From positions 1 through 64,000 of the IMG/VR virus record IMGVR_UViG_3300042569_000831: DNA of 64,000 bases. One strand, 5' to 3'. The notes below the pieces were generated by a model. The model worked only from the letters and a program-made list of their open reading frames with translations. It was not told where the DNA came from and searched no databases. Position numbers and translations under genes: made by a program. Numbering within the stretch: position 1 is the first letter of the stretch; the number at the start of each line of letters is the position of its first letter. Below are positions 8,625-19,613 of this stretch, in pieces. The stretch comes from a virus.

Positions 8625-10202
8625 ATGGCGCAGGAAACTAGAGTAAACCCAATACAATATTCCGACATGGCCGCATCGGCTCTTGATAACTTGGCTGCAT
8701 TACAGCAGAGAAGAGAGGAGACTGATAGTGCCGCTGAGCTTGCTAGGTATAAACTTAGAGAGGCAGAGAACTTACGTGTAAGACAAGAGGCTCAGAAAAA
8801 GAAAGAGGATATTGACAAAGAGTATTTAGGCTACTTTGATATACCGGGAACCATGAAGGGGCTTAGTCAGCAGAAAACCACAGAATTATTAGGGGCTATT
8901 ACTGCATTTAAAGGAAGCGATCAGGAAAAAGCGGCGCAAGCTAAGTCGGTTATAGAAGGAATATACAGAGGAAAACAAATAGAAAACTCTGTTAATGAGG
9001 CTATAGAAAAGGGTGTGTCGTTGTTGCCGGAAGATCAGAAAAAGGGCATTAACGTACAGGCCTTGAAGAACATGGCGATACAGGATGCGTTTTATACTAG
9101 AGACGCCAATGGTCAATTAGTTAGAAAAGATTTAGGTCAGATGGACCCTACGGTAGATTACGTGTCGAATATATTGGGGTCTAATAAAGCATTAAAAATA
9201 TACGACCCATCATCGGGCCATAACGACTTAGTTAAGTTCTTAAAGGACGTTCCATCTGAAACAGAAAATTTAAAAGTAAAAACAAGAGTAGGTAATAGCG
9301 TTAAATCAGAAATGAATAATGTTACTTATCCTAAATTGTTTTATACGTACAACCCTAAGACGGAAGAGGTTAAGTTGAATACTGATGAGAACGGGTACAT
9401 AGCTGATAACATATACAAACAAGCTACTACTGTTAAAAATATTGACAGGCTATTAGAAAGCAGAACCGATAATTTGATTAATGACTATAATAGCGCTCAG
9501 GCTAATAAGCAAAACTTAGGTGTATTTTATTCTAAGTATGGTATTAAGCCAATGGAGGACGGTCAGTTGATAGACCCTGAAAGCCCGGAGTCTAGGGACT
9601 TGATTAAGAAGGCGATACTTACAGACTACGTGAAGAATAATACCGGAGTTAAACAGGCTGAGTCTTCTGAAAAAACTACCATTATTAATACCGGCGGTGG
9701 GTCGGGTGGTGGAACAGGCGGCGGAGCGGGTAGTGATGTTGGATTTAGAGACGTTTACAGCAAATTAGAAAGAGCTTTTGAATCCGCTTTACCTACTAAT
9801 GAGGTTACTACAAAAAAGGTGGACGGCAAGGTTACTAAAACAAGAAAAGAAGTTGGAAGAAATATTAATTCTTTAGGGTCCGAGTTGCAGCCTTATTTGA
9901 TTGACATGGCTAATAAAATAAACCCTTCAACAGAAGAGGGGGGGAAATACACCCAAGACAACTTGATAATTAGTAAGCAGGGTGGTTCTTATAAACTATA
10001 CGAATGGAAGCCTGACACTAAGAGTTTAGGTAAGTTAATTACTTCTATAGACCCTGAGACAATACAAGCGAAAGGTAACAAAGAATTAGGCACTAAATCA
10101 GTAAGAAAAGCCTTATCTTCGGGGCCTGCCGGTTCGGGGCTAAAAAAGTACACGCCTGATGAGATAGCAGAAAGAAGAAGAAGACTAGGATTACCACAAT
10201 AA
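8625..10202 (+). CDS. Putative internal virion protein, coiled coil
   Basis: The 525-residue protein has a long N-terminal coiled coil (residues ~18-75, many Glu, Lys and Arg), a helical middle and a Gly-rich hinge (~350-372, GGGSGGGTGGGAGS). It ends with a basic YTPDEIAERRRRLGLPQ tail. Neighbours are a small ejection-like protein and the giant polyvalent protein, so packaging in the capsid and injection with the DNA is likely. No catalytic motif is visible. Confidence 0.5.
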   Translation: MAQETRVNPIQYSDMAASALDNLAALQQRREETDSAAELARYKLREAENLRVRQEAQKKKEDIDKEYLGYFDIPGTMKGLSQQKTTELLGAITAFKGSDQEKAAQAKSVIEGIYRGKQIENSVNEAIEKGVSLLPEDQKKGINVQALKNMAIQDAFYTRDANGQLVRKDLGQMDPTVDYVSNILGSNKALKIYDPSSGHNDLVKFLKDVPSETENLKVKTRVGNSVKSEMNNVTYPKLFYTYNPKTEEVKLNTDENGYIADNIYKQATTVKNIDRLLESRTDNLINDYNSAQANKQNLGVFYSKYGIKPMEDGQLIDPESPESRDLIKKAILTDYVKNNTGVKQAESSEKTTIINTGGGSGGGTGGGAGSDVGFRDVYSKLERAFESALPTNEVTTKKVDGKVTKTRKEVGRNINSLGSELQPYLIDMANKINPSTEEGGKYTQDNLIISKQGGSYKLYEWKPDTKSLGKLITSIDPETIQAKGNKELGTKSVRKALSSGPAGSGLKKYTPDEIAERRRRLGLPQ

Positions 10203-10213
10203 AAACAAACATA

Positions 10214-13200
10214 ATGCCGGATAAAATCAAGGATTTTTTTAAAGCAGAGATAGCACCTACAGGTTTATTTAAAAGTGAAGACGAGTTTAGAACTTATATT
10301 TCAGATCCAAAGAATGCAAGTAGCTTCTATGAGTCGGAAGTAAAGCCGGTTGGACTTTTCAAGGATGCAGAAGAGTTTAATAGTTTTTTAGGTTTAAAAA
10401 AAAACGATGGTTTGGTTTCTCCTACACAAAATCAGCAAGAGGTTTTACCATCAAATTTGGCGCCTACACAATCAAGTGTACAAAATCCAAGAATAGAGCC
10501 AAGTCAAGAAGAAGATCTTAGCTTGCTTTCTGTTGATGAGCTTTCTAAAAGATACAATAAATCAAAGGAAACTATTAACGCATACAAGGAGCAAGTAGAT
10601 AAATTTAAGCAAGAAGGAGAGAAAGGTCAGGTTAGGTTAAGTGGTGTTGCTAATTTGTATAATTACGAAAACAACAACCTAAAGAATATTGCTGATGCGT
10701 ACAATCAAAAGATACAGCAGAAAGCACCTAAGACCCCCGAACCGGCACCTCAGGCACCTACGCTTTTAGCTAAAGTTCGGGAGTACCAAAAGATTGCCAA
10801 TGCTCCTGTAACTAAGGATTACGAGTTGAACTCTATGGGCGACTTGGATGAGGTTGATAATCCGGCTAGTTTAAAATCTAAGGAGAACGCTAAGGTTGAG
10901 TACGACAAATTAATAAAAGAATACGCTACTACTACAGGAATATCTGAGGATGATTTAAAGCAGACCTTGAATGATTTCCCTAAGATAAGTGAAGACCAAA
11001 AGTTAGTTGATTATACTAAGCAAAGATTAGAAAACCCTGCTGCCTATAAAAGACAAAAGGCCGCTTCTAGTTGGAGTAATGGGCTGAATGATGCGCTTGT
11101 TGATTACAATCAAAAGGCAATCGCTGAAAATAAAAAGCCTCCTATTGGTAATCCTGTTAGGTTTGCTAATCAAAAAAGAGAAGACCTTAAGGTTATATTA
11201 AAAGGAGCTAATCCTTATTCTCAGTTTATTAATTTTACTGAAAATCTTAGAAAAGAAATAAGCTATTTGCCAAACGAGGTGGTAAATGGTATTATGAAAA
11301 ATGTAGCAATAGAAGGCCAAGGTATATTGGAAGGCGCTCCCGATAAGGACCAATATATAAGTAGCGACCCTAAAAGTAAAAATCTTAATAAGTATCAGGT
11401 AAGTTGGTTGAATAGTATTAAAATATCCGACCCTGATTTATACAAAAACAGAACTAGGTTATTGTCGGTACCAATGTCTAAGCTAGAGGAGCAATCATCT
11501 GCTAAAAACGAGTTTAGTTCTTTAAGTCCAACGTCTGCTATTGGCGCAAGTAAAGCTGCATCTGCCGCAAGAAATCAAAGATTAGCTAGTGAGAGAGTTC
11601 AGTTAGAAGCTGAGGAGGGTGGTATTAGTATGGCAAAAGAAGATAAGACTGAAAAGTTAGACGACTTGATAAGAAAGTCTAAAACTACAGGTATTACTCA
11701 GCAGGAGAAAGAAGTGGCCGATCAGTTGATTGTTGATTTGAATCAATTAGACAAAGACTCTAAGGCGTTAAATGAAAAATACCCATTAGCTACCAAGGAT
11801 AGAGACGATCAGTTATTATTCTCGGCTACCGGTGGTGAATTAAATAGAGCGGAAAGGTTTGCAGCAAAAACAGTTAAAGGATTTGATAATGCTCTTGGAT
11901 TTATTTCCGATATAATATCAACCCCTTTCATGTCAAAGGAGCAAAGAGTTATTCAGGATTTGGACGAGCTCGGGGGAAAAAGAAGATTTGAAACTAAAAC
12001 AGCAAGAAAGCAGGATGACATTGTTGTAGGCAACTATACTATCAATGCGACTCCTGAGTTTTTAAAATACATAGAAGAAGTAGACAACGACAAGTCTTTG
12101 ACGTTTGAGCAAAAGCAACAAAAGAAAAGAGACAAATACAGAGAGGATCCGTACCTAATAACAATTAAGCGAAACGATAATGCGGGTGATTTGTTATTTA
12201 CTAGCGAAACTGTATTGAATGCCGTAGAGGATTTTGGGTCGCAAATATTACCGCAACTTGGATTGAGTGCGATTACCGGAGGTGGTGCTGCTATATCTAA
12301 GCTAAGAAGTCTTTCTACTTTATTTGGAACTACATTTGCTTCGGGATACAAAGACAATTATTTATCTGCCGTAGAAGAAGGGGACGCTGCGCCATCTACA
12401 ACTGCATTTAGGAATACCTCAATTGACGCCTTGTACGAATTGATTGGTGATGACTTAGCAATGGTTAAGAAGGTATTTGGTAAAGCGAGTGGATCTATAG
12501 GTAAGCTAGTAAATAGTATTGACGAGGCGGAGTGGAATAAAATATTGTCTAAAAAAACAGGAGCATTTAGAGCGGTAAAAAACGTAGCTAAATCTTTTGG
12601 CAAGGACGTGTTACTTGAAGGAGCAAAAGAAGCTACCGGTGAGGCTGCTGCCGCAGGTACTACTTCTTATTTAGATAATAAGGAAGCTTACGAGCCAATG
12701 AAGACTGCATTTGTAAATACATTTGTAGGCTCTGTTGCCACAATGGGATTGGGTACCGTGTTTAATTACAAGAATATTACAAGAGCAGAGAAGTACGCAA
12801 TGTACGCTGCCGGTGCAAATTCTTCTGCTTACTTGGCCGATATAGATGAAAGCTTAAAGAACGGTACAATTACCGAAGACGAGGCTAATAAGAGAAGGCA
12901 AGTTATTCAATCAATGTCAAACATTGTTAATGAAATGCCTAAAGTAGATGGTATGTCGGACAATGAAGTAGTTGACTTTGCCTTTAACAAATACATTCAA
13001 GAGCAGGCGGGTAAGGCTGAAAAGGTTATACCTGATAACGCCAAGGTAAAGGAGTTGGTTCAAAATTTAAATAACGAAAATAATAATATAATCAATGCCG
13101 CTACAGAAAGCACACAACAAGCAGGGTCTACAGAAAGCAATATCGGCCAACCTACGGGAACTTTACAAGGACAACAAGAAGTTGGAGAAGGGCAACAAGG

Positions 13201-16200
13201 GGAAGCCACGCAGCAAGGCGCAAATGTTAGCGATAGCAATATCGTCAGCGAAGGGGAATTAACTCCTGAGCAAAAGAAGGAAAGAATTAAATCAAAGTTT
13301 GATTTTGTATCTGAAAATGATTTTGTACCTGAGGCGTTTACTAAAGAAGAAGACGCTCAGTATAGAGATTCTCTTGCTCCGTCAAGGTTTAAGACAGAAA
13401 AAGAACTGACTGATTTTCTTGAAAATAATGAGTACGCAATGTTGACCGGTCAGAATCCTGATGTGGTATCATTATCTAAAGGCGCAAACGCACAGTTAAA
13501 CGATAAGGCTAAGCAATGGTTGGCAGATCGGGGGTTAACTGCTGAGCCTATATTTGGAAGGTACGATGGATCGGAAAGGTCGTTCTTGGTTCCTAATATG
13601 ACTAAAGAACAGGCATTAGAGTTTTCTAATGATTTCCTGCAACAGTCCGTAGCTCATAGCGAAGGCCTTGTGTATAAGGATGGAACTATTAGAAAAAGAG
13701 TAGAAGGATATAGTTTAGAACCTAGGTTTGATGCTGACGGAAACAATTACTCTACATTAAAAATAGGCGATAAAAAGGTAGACTTTTCTATAAATTATGA
13801 TTGGGTTAGTCCTGTATCTAAAATGGAGGCGCCTAAGCCATTGCCTGCAAAAAACCAAAAGTCTACGGAAATAGCTACCGAATTATCAAGGGAATTAACA
13901 GGTCCGAGTGATATGATTGAATCAGTTAGTCAATCACTTAAGGCTACCGGTATTAATACGGTTCAGTTATCAGGTGAAGAGTTTGCCGCAAGGGCTGCTA
14001 AGGATGGCGCTCAGGCTGACAGTATGGGTTACTTTGACGATCAAGCCAAGGAGTTTGTTTTGAATAAAGATAAGGCTGATAAAGCTACGGTAATTCACGA
14101 AGGTGCTCATCCGGTAATGAATATTATCTACAATACCAATAGGCCATTGTACGACAAGGTTGTTTCCGGAATGAAGCAGGCTGCTGCTAAGAATGCAGGT
14201 GTTCAGTCAGCCATCGAGTTCGGGGGGCAATACGAAATGCAGGAAGGAGAAACAAAGGAGCAAGCGCAAGCCCGGATGGATAACGAAGCACTAGTGGAAA
14301 CATTAGCTAAGATAGAAGATGGAGAGATAGACTTGGACGAATTACCAAAATCATTTAAGCAATCCTTAATTGACATGGTGAACTCCGTGGCCAAGTTTTT
14401 TGGATTTGATCAGGTACTTGATGATACTGACGTTGCTGCGTTCAAGAAATTAGTCGGACAGGTTTACGATGCACTAACTACCGGGGAGGATATCTCTAGT
14501 ATTGTTGGCGTAGAAAATGTAACCAAGTTTGAGAATAAGATAGGGGAAGGGGTTCAAGAAAGAAGCTCGTTTGTTAATACCGATAAACTAAATTTATCAA
14601 CAGACAAAAGAGGTAATGTAAAAATTGAATTAAAGAAAGTTCAGCCTACATCTGAATTAATGAGCGAATACAATAATGCAAGAAACGAAGCATTTAAAAT
14701 AAGCGATAGAGCTGAGGAGCAGTACGACAAAGGGAATGATAAGGAAGGGGATGCATTAATGATTGAATACAAGAAAGCTAGAAAGGACGCAGAAAGATTA
14801 ATAAAGGGAACAACTGCATCTACAAGTTCTAGTATAGAGTTGCAAGACGTATTGCCTAAAGAATTTATAGATAAGTATCCTTCTTTAAGTGATATAAAAA
14901 TAAAATCATCTGACGTTTCTTTTGGCAATAGAGGTAATTACAATAAAGAAACTAATACTATTAATGTCATAACTAAAGGAGAAAACTTTGAGCATACATT
15001 GTCTCACGAAATAGGTCATTTGTTGTGGGATAAAATATTGACTGATAATCAGAAGAAGTTATTTTCAGACAACAATCCTGTAACAGAGCATGGCAAAAAA
15101 GTCTTAGATAATAAAGAAACAAATTATCAGGAATCTTATGGCGGGAAAAATATACATAATGAGGAGGATTTTGCAGAATTATTCGCAGATAATAATGGAA
15201 GTTTAGATGATGCAATTAAAGCTAAGAAAAACCAATCCGCCACTTCTAAGAAGGTTCAAGAAAGAAAAACAGAATTACCTGAGAAGCAAGCAAGACAAAT
15301 GACCGAGGATGGTAAAGGCAACTACGTATTCTACCACTACTCAGGTAAAAATATTAATACAATTGATCCTAACAAGTTCGGGAGTAACCTAGCTACAGGA
15401 AGAGACGAGAAGCCGGGAGTTGGAATATCAATGTATTACACAAAGAAGGACACATCAGAGCCGGGAGTTCCAAGTAATTTTGGTTATGTAGTTAGAGTTC
15501 CAAAAGATAAGGTTTATTCTTTTAACGATGATCCGTTGAATTTATTGCCTGCCGCTGAGAAGTTATTTAAAAAGCAATATCCTAATCAGGCGTTTGACCC
15601 TAACAAGCAAATAGGTTTCTTAACAAAAGTAGCTAACAGTAAAGGATACAAGATGACTGTAGCTAATTGGAATATAAAAGGATCCTTTGCATTAAGAGCA
15701 CAAACTACAGAAGCATTAAAGCCTGAGAAGTACACAAGAATAAAGCCGGGTACGTTAAACCAAACAGAGGTTTTATCTCCCGAGCTTGACAAATTAAAGC
15801 CTAATTCTAAGAAGCGAGTTCAGCAAAGAGTTGATACATTAAGTGACGTAGAGAGAAAGCAGAAACAATTAGAAATAATTAATAAGGAGAATCCGGCACC
15901 AAATGACTATAATACATGGATTAGAAAAGTAGAAGATATAAAAACAGCAGAAGAGGCATTTAAATCATCAGAAAAAGAAGGAGCTATGTATCCTGATTTT
16001 ACCGAAAAGGATATGAAAGATGCTTTAAGTAGCGGGGAAGTAACTGTATATTCAAGTCAGCCTATAAAAGAAGGAGTTTTCGTTTCTCCGTCAAAAATAA
16101 ATGCACAAGAATATGCAGGTGGCAAAACCGGCAAGCTGTATTCTGAGAAGGTGAAGCTAGAAGATGTTGCATGGATTGATGAAGGCGAAGGGCAGTTTGC

Positions 16201-19183
16201 ATCAACTAAAGCAATAGAAGGCCTTTTAGGTAAGCCTAAGAAAGTTCAGCAAAGAAAGTCTGCTGTTGAAAAAACAAAAGAATTTAAGTTAGCTGCGTTT
16301 GTAATTAGAAAGAAATCAGAAGGCGCCTCTGTATTAGAATTAGCTACGGGTATAGCTTCTGTTATGCCGGGCATGTCGCCTGTTGAAATCAACAACTTGA
16401 TTAACGATCCTCAGCAGTACATAAGAGACAAGTTTAGCTACCTAAGCTCTCTTCTTCAAGAAAACTTAATAGCTAGAGCCGGAGGTCAAAACATTTACGC
16501 AAACATACCTACTAAAAAAAGTGGAGCATTTTCTGCACTATCAGTAGACATATCTAGCATTGAAAACTACTTGTCTTCTAAAAAGAAAGGAAGAATTGAT
16601 AAAGCGGTAAAATTCTTAGGCGATGTAAAAACTCAATGGTTTAGTGCTGCTAAAGGAGCTCCTAATTGGGTGCTTGCTTTGAGGGATATTTCTTCCGGAA
16701 CTAGAAACTTAGAAATAGATGTAGCTGTTAATACTACTAAGAAATTAAAGAAGACGGCTAATAGTATTAAATTTAATGATTGGGATGCGTTTACTAAGGC
16801 AATCAAATCACTATCAGTTAACGCTACTCCTCAGCAGAACAGCTTGCAGGTAGTTCCGCCTGAAATACTAGCATTGCCTCAGGAAATACAGCCGTTTGTG
16901 TACGAGATGAGAGATCAGATAGATGGACTTACCAAGGACCTTGTTGCGTCAGGGTACGTTACGCCCGATCAGGCCGTTGCGCTTGAATCAAATATTGGTC
17001 AGTACGTAAACAGAGCGTATAGATTGTTTAATGAAAAAGGATATAAGCCATCTAAGGAAGACATAGCTAATGCAATGAAATATTATTCCGATATTTATAT
17101 TGACGAGTTAGCAAATAAGAATGCGGGAGTATTAACCTACGATCAGGTAAAGCAGAAAGCTATAGAGATGGCCGACATGGAAGTAAAGGATATTTTAAAC
17201 AAAAAAGTAACTCCTTACTTTAAGTCAGGCGATTCTAGGAATGTTGATATACTTAAAAAGAAGGAAGATATTCCGGAGCCAATTAGAAAGTTAATGGGTG
17301 AGTACACCGATCCGGGAACTGTATTTGTGATGACTGTTGCTAAGCAAGCTGCTTTAAGGTCTGCTAGTCAATTATTAACCGGCCTTAGAGATAGAGGCAT
17401 GGGGTCTGTATTCTTTGAGGAGAATGACCCTGAAAGGCCCGATACTCATAGCGAACGAATAGTAGCAGAAGGTACTGAAACTAAGAATCCATTAGGAGGA
17501 CTTTACACGACTCCTGAGATGGCCGCTCAGTTACAGGGTATAGCTAAAACTACAAACCAAGTTTTAGATGTATGGATGAAATTAGTTGGTACTGTTAGAT
17601 GGGGAAAGACTGTTGGATCCGTGGTTACTCAGGTTAAAAACTTTGAAAGTAACGTTGGATTTGCGGTAATGAATGGATTAATATTTACCGGTAAGTCGGG
17701 GCAGGGATTAAAAGGAGCTGCTAGTTATTATGGCGGAAGAATAAGTGGAAGAGAGTTGGATGAATTAACAGCTAAGGTGGTTAGCTTAGGACTTGTTGGC
17801 CAAGGCGTTAACGCAATGGAGCTTAAAAAAATGCTCGGTTCGGGGGACGTACATGACATAGCTGTAGATTTAGCAGTAAATGGAAGATCTAATTACGCTA
17901 AAGCAAGAAACTTTGTATCAGCGCCAATAAGAGCAGCTAATAAGTTTTATCAATTAAGTGATGACTTTTGGAAAGTTTACGCTTACATGAACGAAAGGCA
18001 CTTAATAGCTAAGGCGATGTTCGGAAAATCATACGACAAACTAACAGAAGATCAGCAAGTTGATGTGGACATAGAATCGTCCGAAAGAGTTAAGAGCACA
18101 TGGCCAACCTACGACCGTGTATGGGAGGGTGCTAAATACTTGTCAGAAAGAGTTCCACTAATAGGTAACTTTATTTCCTTCCAAGCTGAATCAGTGAGAG
18201 TGTTATCAAATACTGTTAAAATAGCCTTAAAGGATATTAAATCAGGCGACCCGGGCTTTCAAGCGTTAGGGTACAGAAGGCTCTTTGGAATAGCTTCTTA
18301 CCTATCAATAAGAGCAGGATTAACTTACGCTGCCGCTACCTCAGCAGGTATGGCTGTTGCAGGATTGTTAGGAATTATTACAGGGGATGATGAAGAAAAG
18401 GAAAAGCTAAAGGGGATTAAGGACGCCTTACCTCAGTTCATGAAGACCGGGGACTTGTTAGTAATCAAAGGCGATAAGCCGGGAGTATTCACTGTTTACA
18501 ATATGTCTTCCATAGACCCTTACAACGTAATGTTTAATACAATGAATGCACTGACAGAGGGCAGGGAAGGAATGGATGCAGGTCCGGCTGCTGCGGTTAC
18601 TGAGTTCTTTAATGGATTCATGGAGCCCGAAATGACTTACGAGACTGTATCAAGCTTATTAAGTAATAGAAGCTTAAAAACAGGCGATAAGATTTACTTA
18701 GATGCAGACAATCCGGGTGACAAGATTCTTAAAGGAGCCAAGTACGTATGGGATAATTTAGAGCCATCGTCAGTTTCATTGGTGAATAGATTAATGGAGA
18801 AGGAAAATAAGGGAGCAGAAGTTTCCGCTGTATTCGGAGCAAGACCTTACGATGTAGACTTGAACAGGTCGTTTAGAATATTATTATCCACTACTACTCA
18901 GGATTTAGAAACTATAAATAAGCAGTACGGAGCGATAAAGAAAAGCGAAACAGCTACAGCCGAAGAGAAGAAAGCGGCAGAGAAGGAGGCAGAAGAAAAG
19001 ATTGCCTATTACTCAGAAAGAATAGGCAATACTTATAAAAGATTCTTATTATTAGGTGCTAGCAAGGAAGAGCTAGACAATATAGTTAAAGAGAAGAGAG
19101 CTGTTAAATCAACCGGATGGAGTAAGCAATTAAAGAAATCCATCATATCAGGCAAGATTAACAAGGACGACTTTTTAAAGTAG
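10214..19183 (+). CDS. Giant polyvalent virion protein with two zincins and ART-like domains
   Basis: At 2989 residues this is the largest gene. Two copies of a 'GLFK..EF..FL' repeat open the protein (residues ~1-60). Helical segments and a Gln/Thr-rich linker (~960-1015) follow. A first zincin motif HEGAH sits at 1295-1299 and a second HEIGH at 1598-1602, with a downstream NEEDFAELFAD that could supply a third ligand. ADP-ribosyltransferase-like segments appear at ~1704-1790 (YVFYHYSG) and ~1924-2000 (VYSSQPIKEGVFVSP, then YAGG). The last ~900 residues are helical with a hydrophobic stretch at ~2690-2730. This mosaic matches the polyvalent proteins described for phages and conjugative elements, thought to enter the host with the DNA and counter defences. 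The 3' end overlaps the convergent gene by 9 bp. Confidence 0.75.
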   Translation: MPDKIKDFFKAEIAPTGLFKSEDEFRTYISDPKNASSFYESEVKPVGLFKDAEEFNSFLGLKKNDGLVSPTQNQQEVLPSNLAPTQSSVQNPRIEPSQEEDLSLLSVDELSKRYNKSKETINAYKEQVDKFKQEGEKGQVRLSGVANLYNYENNNLKNIADAYNQKIQQKAPKTPEPAPQAPTLLAKVREYQKIANAPVTKDYELNSMGDLDEVDNPASLKSKENAKVEYDKLIKEYATTTGISEDDLKQTLNDFPKISEDQKLVDYTKQRLENPAAYKRQKAASSWSNGLNDALVDYNQKAIAENKKPPIGNPVRFANQKREDLKVILKGANPYSQFINFTENLRKEISYLPNEVVNGIMKNVAIEGQGILEGAPDKDQYISSDPKSKNLNKYQVSWLNSIKISDPDLYKNRTRLLSVPMSKLEEQSSAKNEFSSLSPTSAIGASKAASAARNQRLASERVQLEAEEGGISMAKEDKTEKLDDLIRKSKTTGITQQEKEVADQLIVDLNQLDKDSKALNEKYPLATKDRDDQLLFSATGGELNRAERFAAKTVKGFDNALGFISDIISTPFMSKEQRVIQDLDELGGKRRFETKTARKQDDIVVGNYTINATPEFLKYIEEVDNDKSLTFEQKQQKKRDKYREDPYLITIKRNDNAGDLLFTSETVLNAVEDFGSQILPQLGLSAITGGGAAISKLRSLSTLFGTTFASGYKDNYLSAVEEGDAAPSTTAFRNTSIDALYELIGDDLAMVKKVFGKASGSIGKLVNSIDEAEWNKILSKKTGAFRAVKNVAKSFGKDVLLEGAKEATGEAAAAGTTSYLDNKEAYEPMKTAFVNTFVGSVATMGLGTVFNYKNITRAEKYAMYAAGANSSAYLADIDESLKNGTITEDEANKRRQVIQSMSNIVNEMPKVDGMSDNEVVDFAFNKYIQEQAGKAEKVIPDNAKVKELVQNLNNENNNIINAATESTQQAGSTESNIGQPTGTLQGQQEVGEGQQGEATQQGANVSDSNIVSEGELTPEQKKERIKSKFDFVSENDFVPEAFTKEEDAQYRDSLAPSRFKTEKELTDFLENNEYAMLTGQNPDVVSLSKGANAQLNDKAKQWLADRGLTAEPIFGRYDGSERSFLVPNMTKEQALEFSNDFLQQSVAHSEGLVYKDGTIRKRVEGYSLEPRFDADGNNYSTLKIGDKKVDFSINYDWVSPVSKMEAPKPLPAKNQKSTEIATELSRELTGPSDMIESVSQSLKATGINTVQLSGEEFAARAAKDGAQADSMGYFDDQAKEFVLNKDKADKATVIHEGAHPVMNIIYNTNRPLYDKVVSGMKQAAAKNAGVQSAIEFGGQYEMQEGETKEQAQARMDNEALVETLAKIEDGEIDLDELPKSFKQSLIDMVNSVAKFFGFDQVLDDTDVAAFKKLVGQVYDALTTGEDISSIVGVENVTKFENKIGEGVQERSSFVNTDKLNLSTDKRGNVKIELKKVQPTSELMSEYNNARNEAFKISDRAEEQYDKGNDKEGDALMIEYKKARKDAERLIKGTTASTSSSIELQDVLPKEFIDKYPSLSDIKIKSSDVSFGNRGNYNKETNTINVITKGENFEHTLSHEIGHLLWDKILTDNQKKLFSDNNPVTEHGKKVLDNKETNYQESYGGKNIHNEEDFAELFADNNGSLDDAIKAKKNQSATSKKVQERKTELPEKQARQMTEDGKGNYVFYHYSGKNINTIDPNKFGSNLATGRDEKPGVGISMYYTKKDTSEPGVPSNFGYVVRVPKDKVYSFNDDPLNLLPAAEKLFKKQYPNQAFDPNKQIGFLTKVANSKGYKMTVANWNIKGSFALRAQTTEALKPEKYTRIKPGTLNQTEVLSPELDKLKPNSKKRVQQRVDTLSDVERKQKQLEIINKENPAPNDYNTWIRKVEDIKTAEEAFKSSEKEGAMYPDFTEKDMKDALSSGEVTVYSSQPIKEGVFVSPSKINAQEYAGGKTGKLYSEKVKLEDVAWIDEGEGQFASTKAIEGLLGKPKKVQQRKSAVEKTKEFKLAAFVIRKKSEGASVLELATGIASVMPGMSPVEINNLINDPQQYIRDKFSYLSSLLQENLIARAGGQNIYANIPTKKSGAFSALSVDISSIENYLSSKKKGRIDKAVKFLGDVKTQWFSAAKGAPNWVLALRDISSGTRNLEIDVAVNTTKKLKKTANSIKFNDWDAFTKAIKSLSVNATPQQNSLQVVPPEILALPQEIQPFVYEMRDQIDGLTKDLVASGYVTPDQAVALESNIGQYVNRAYRLFNEKGYKPSKEDIANAMKYYSDIYIDELANKNAGVLTYDQVKQKAIEMADMEVKDILNKKVTPYFKSGDSRNVDILKKKEDIPEPIRKLMGEYTDPGTVFVMTVAKQAALRSASQLLTGLRDRGMGSVFFEENDPERPDTHSERIVAEGTETKNPLGGLYTTPEMAAQLQGIAKTTNQVLDVWMKLVGTVRWGKTVGSVVTQVKNFESNVGFAVMNGLIFTGKSGQGLKGAASYYGGRISGRELDELTAKVVSLGLVGQGVNAMELKKMLGSGDVHDIAVDLAVNGRSNYAKARNFVSAPIRAANKFYQLSDDFWKVYAYMNERHLIAKAMFGKSYDKLTEDQQVDVDIESSERVKSTWPTYDRVWEGAKYLSERVPLIGNFISFQAESVRVLSNTVKIALKDIKSGDPGFQALGYRRLFGIASYLSIRAGLTYAAATSAGMAVAGLLGIITGDDEEKEKLKGIKDALPQFMKTGDLLVIKGDKPGVFTVYNMSSIDPYNVMFNTMNALTEGREGMDAGPAAAVTEFFNGFMEPEMTYETVSSLLSNRSLKTGDKIYLDADNPGDKILKGAKYVWDNLEPSSVSLVNRLMEKENKGAEVSAVFGARPYDVDLNRSFRILLSTTTQDLETINKQYGAIKKSETATAEEKKAAEKEAEEKIAYYSERIGNTYKRFLLLGASKEELDNIVKEKRAVKSTGWSKQLKKSIISGKINKDDFLK

Positions 19184-19495
19184 ACTCTTAGCGTAACGCT
19201 CTATCTCTAGTCTACCCTCTACGGTAAGGTTGCTCATTATCCGGGCAACCTCATCGTAGATTAATGTATCATCAAACTCTTTGTCCCTTACATCGGTTAG
19301 CGATCTCGGCACCCTTAAGTCAAGGGCGGTTTTGATATAGTCTATTTTCTTCCCTAATGGCCTGATAACATCGTTCTTTGCTCCAACGTGGAAGTCTCGG
19401 TCTGCTATTAGACTATCACAATACATCTTAGCATTCTTGATGCTTTTGTACATTAAGCACATTGTTTCGCTCTGCGTGTTCGTTAGTTTTATCAT
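19175..19495 (-). CDS. Hypothetical protein at the end of the leftward operon
   Basis: The 106-residue product is charged and helical and is not recognised. It is the last leftward gene and overlaps the stop of the giant rightward gene by 9 bp. The first possible start (19495) overlaps the upstream gene by 68 bp. An internal Met near 19462 or 19453 would shorten the overlap and may be the true start. Confidence 0.5.
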   Translation of the reverse strand: MIKLTNTQSETMCLMYKSIKNAKMYCDSLIADRDFHVGAKNDVIRPLGKKIDYIKTALDLRVPRSLTDVRDKEFDDTLIYDEVARIMSNLTVEGRLEIERYAKSLL

Positions 19496-19613
19496 TAATT
19501 TCGTTTTCTAATTTTACTAATATTTGCCCTATTACTATCCCTATCTTAAGGGTATCACCTTCTTCAATAGCCCTAGATAGCGATACGTGTATGTTCTTAA
19601 GTAGGTCAATCAT
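19428..19613 (-). CDS. Small hypothetical protein
   Basis: The 61-residue product starts MIDLLKNIHVSLSRAIEEGD and is mostly helical with a charged tail. It overlaps its upstream neighbour by 4 bp (ATGA type), which supports a real coupled gene, but it also overlaps the downstream gene by up to 68 bp. Function unknown. Confidence 0.45.
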   Translation of the reverse strand: MIDLLKNIHVSLSRAIEEGDTLKIGIVIGQILVKLENEINDKTNEHAERNNVLNVQKHQEC

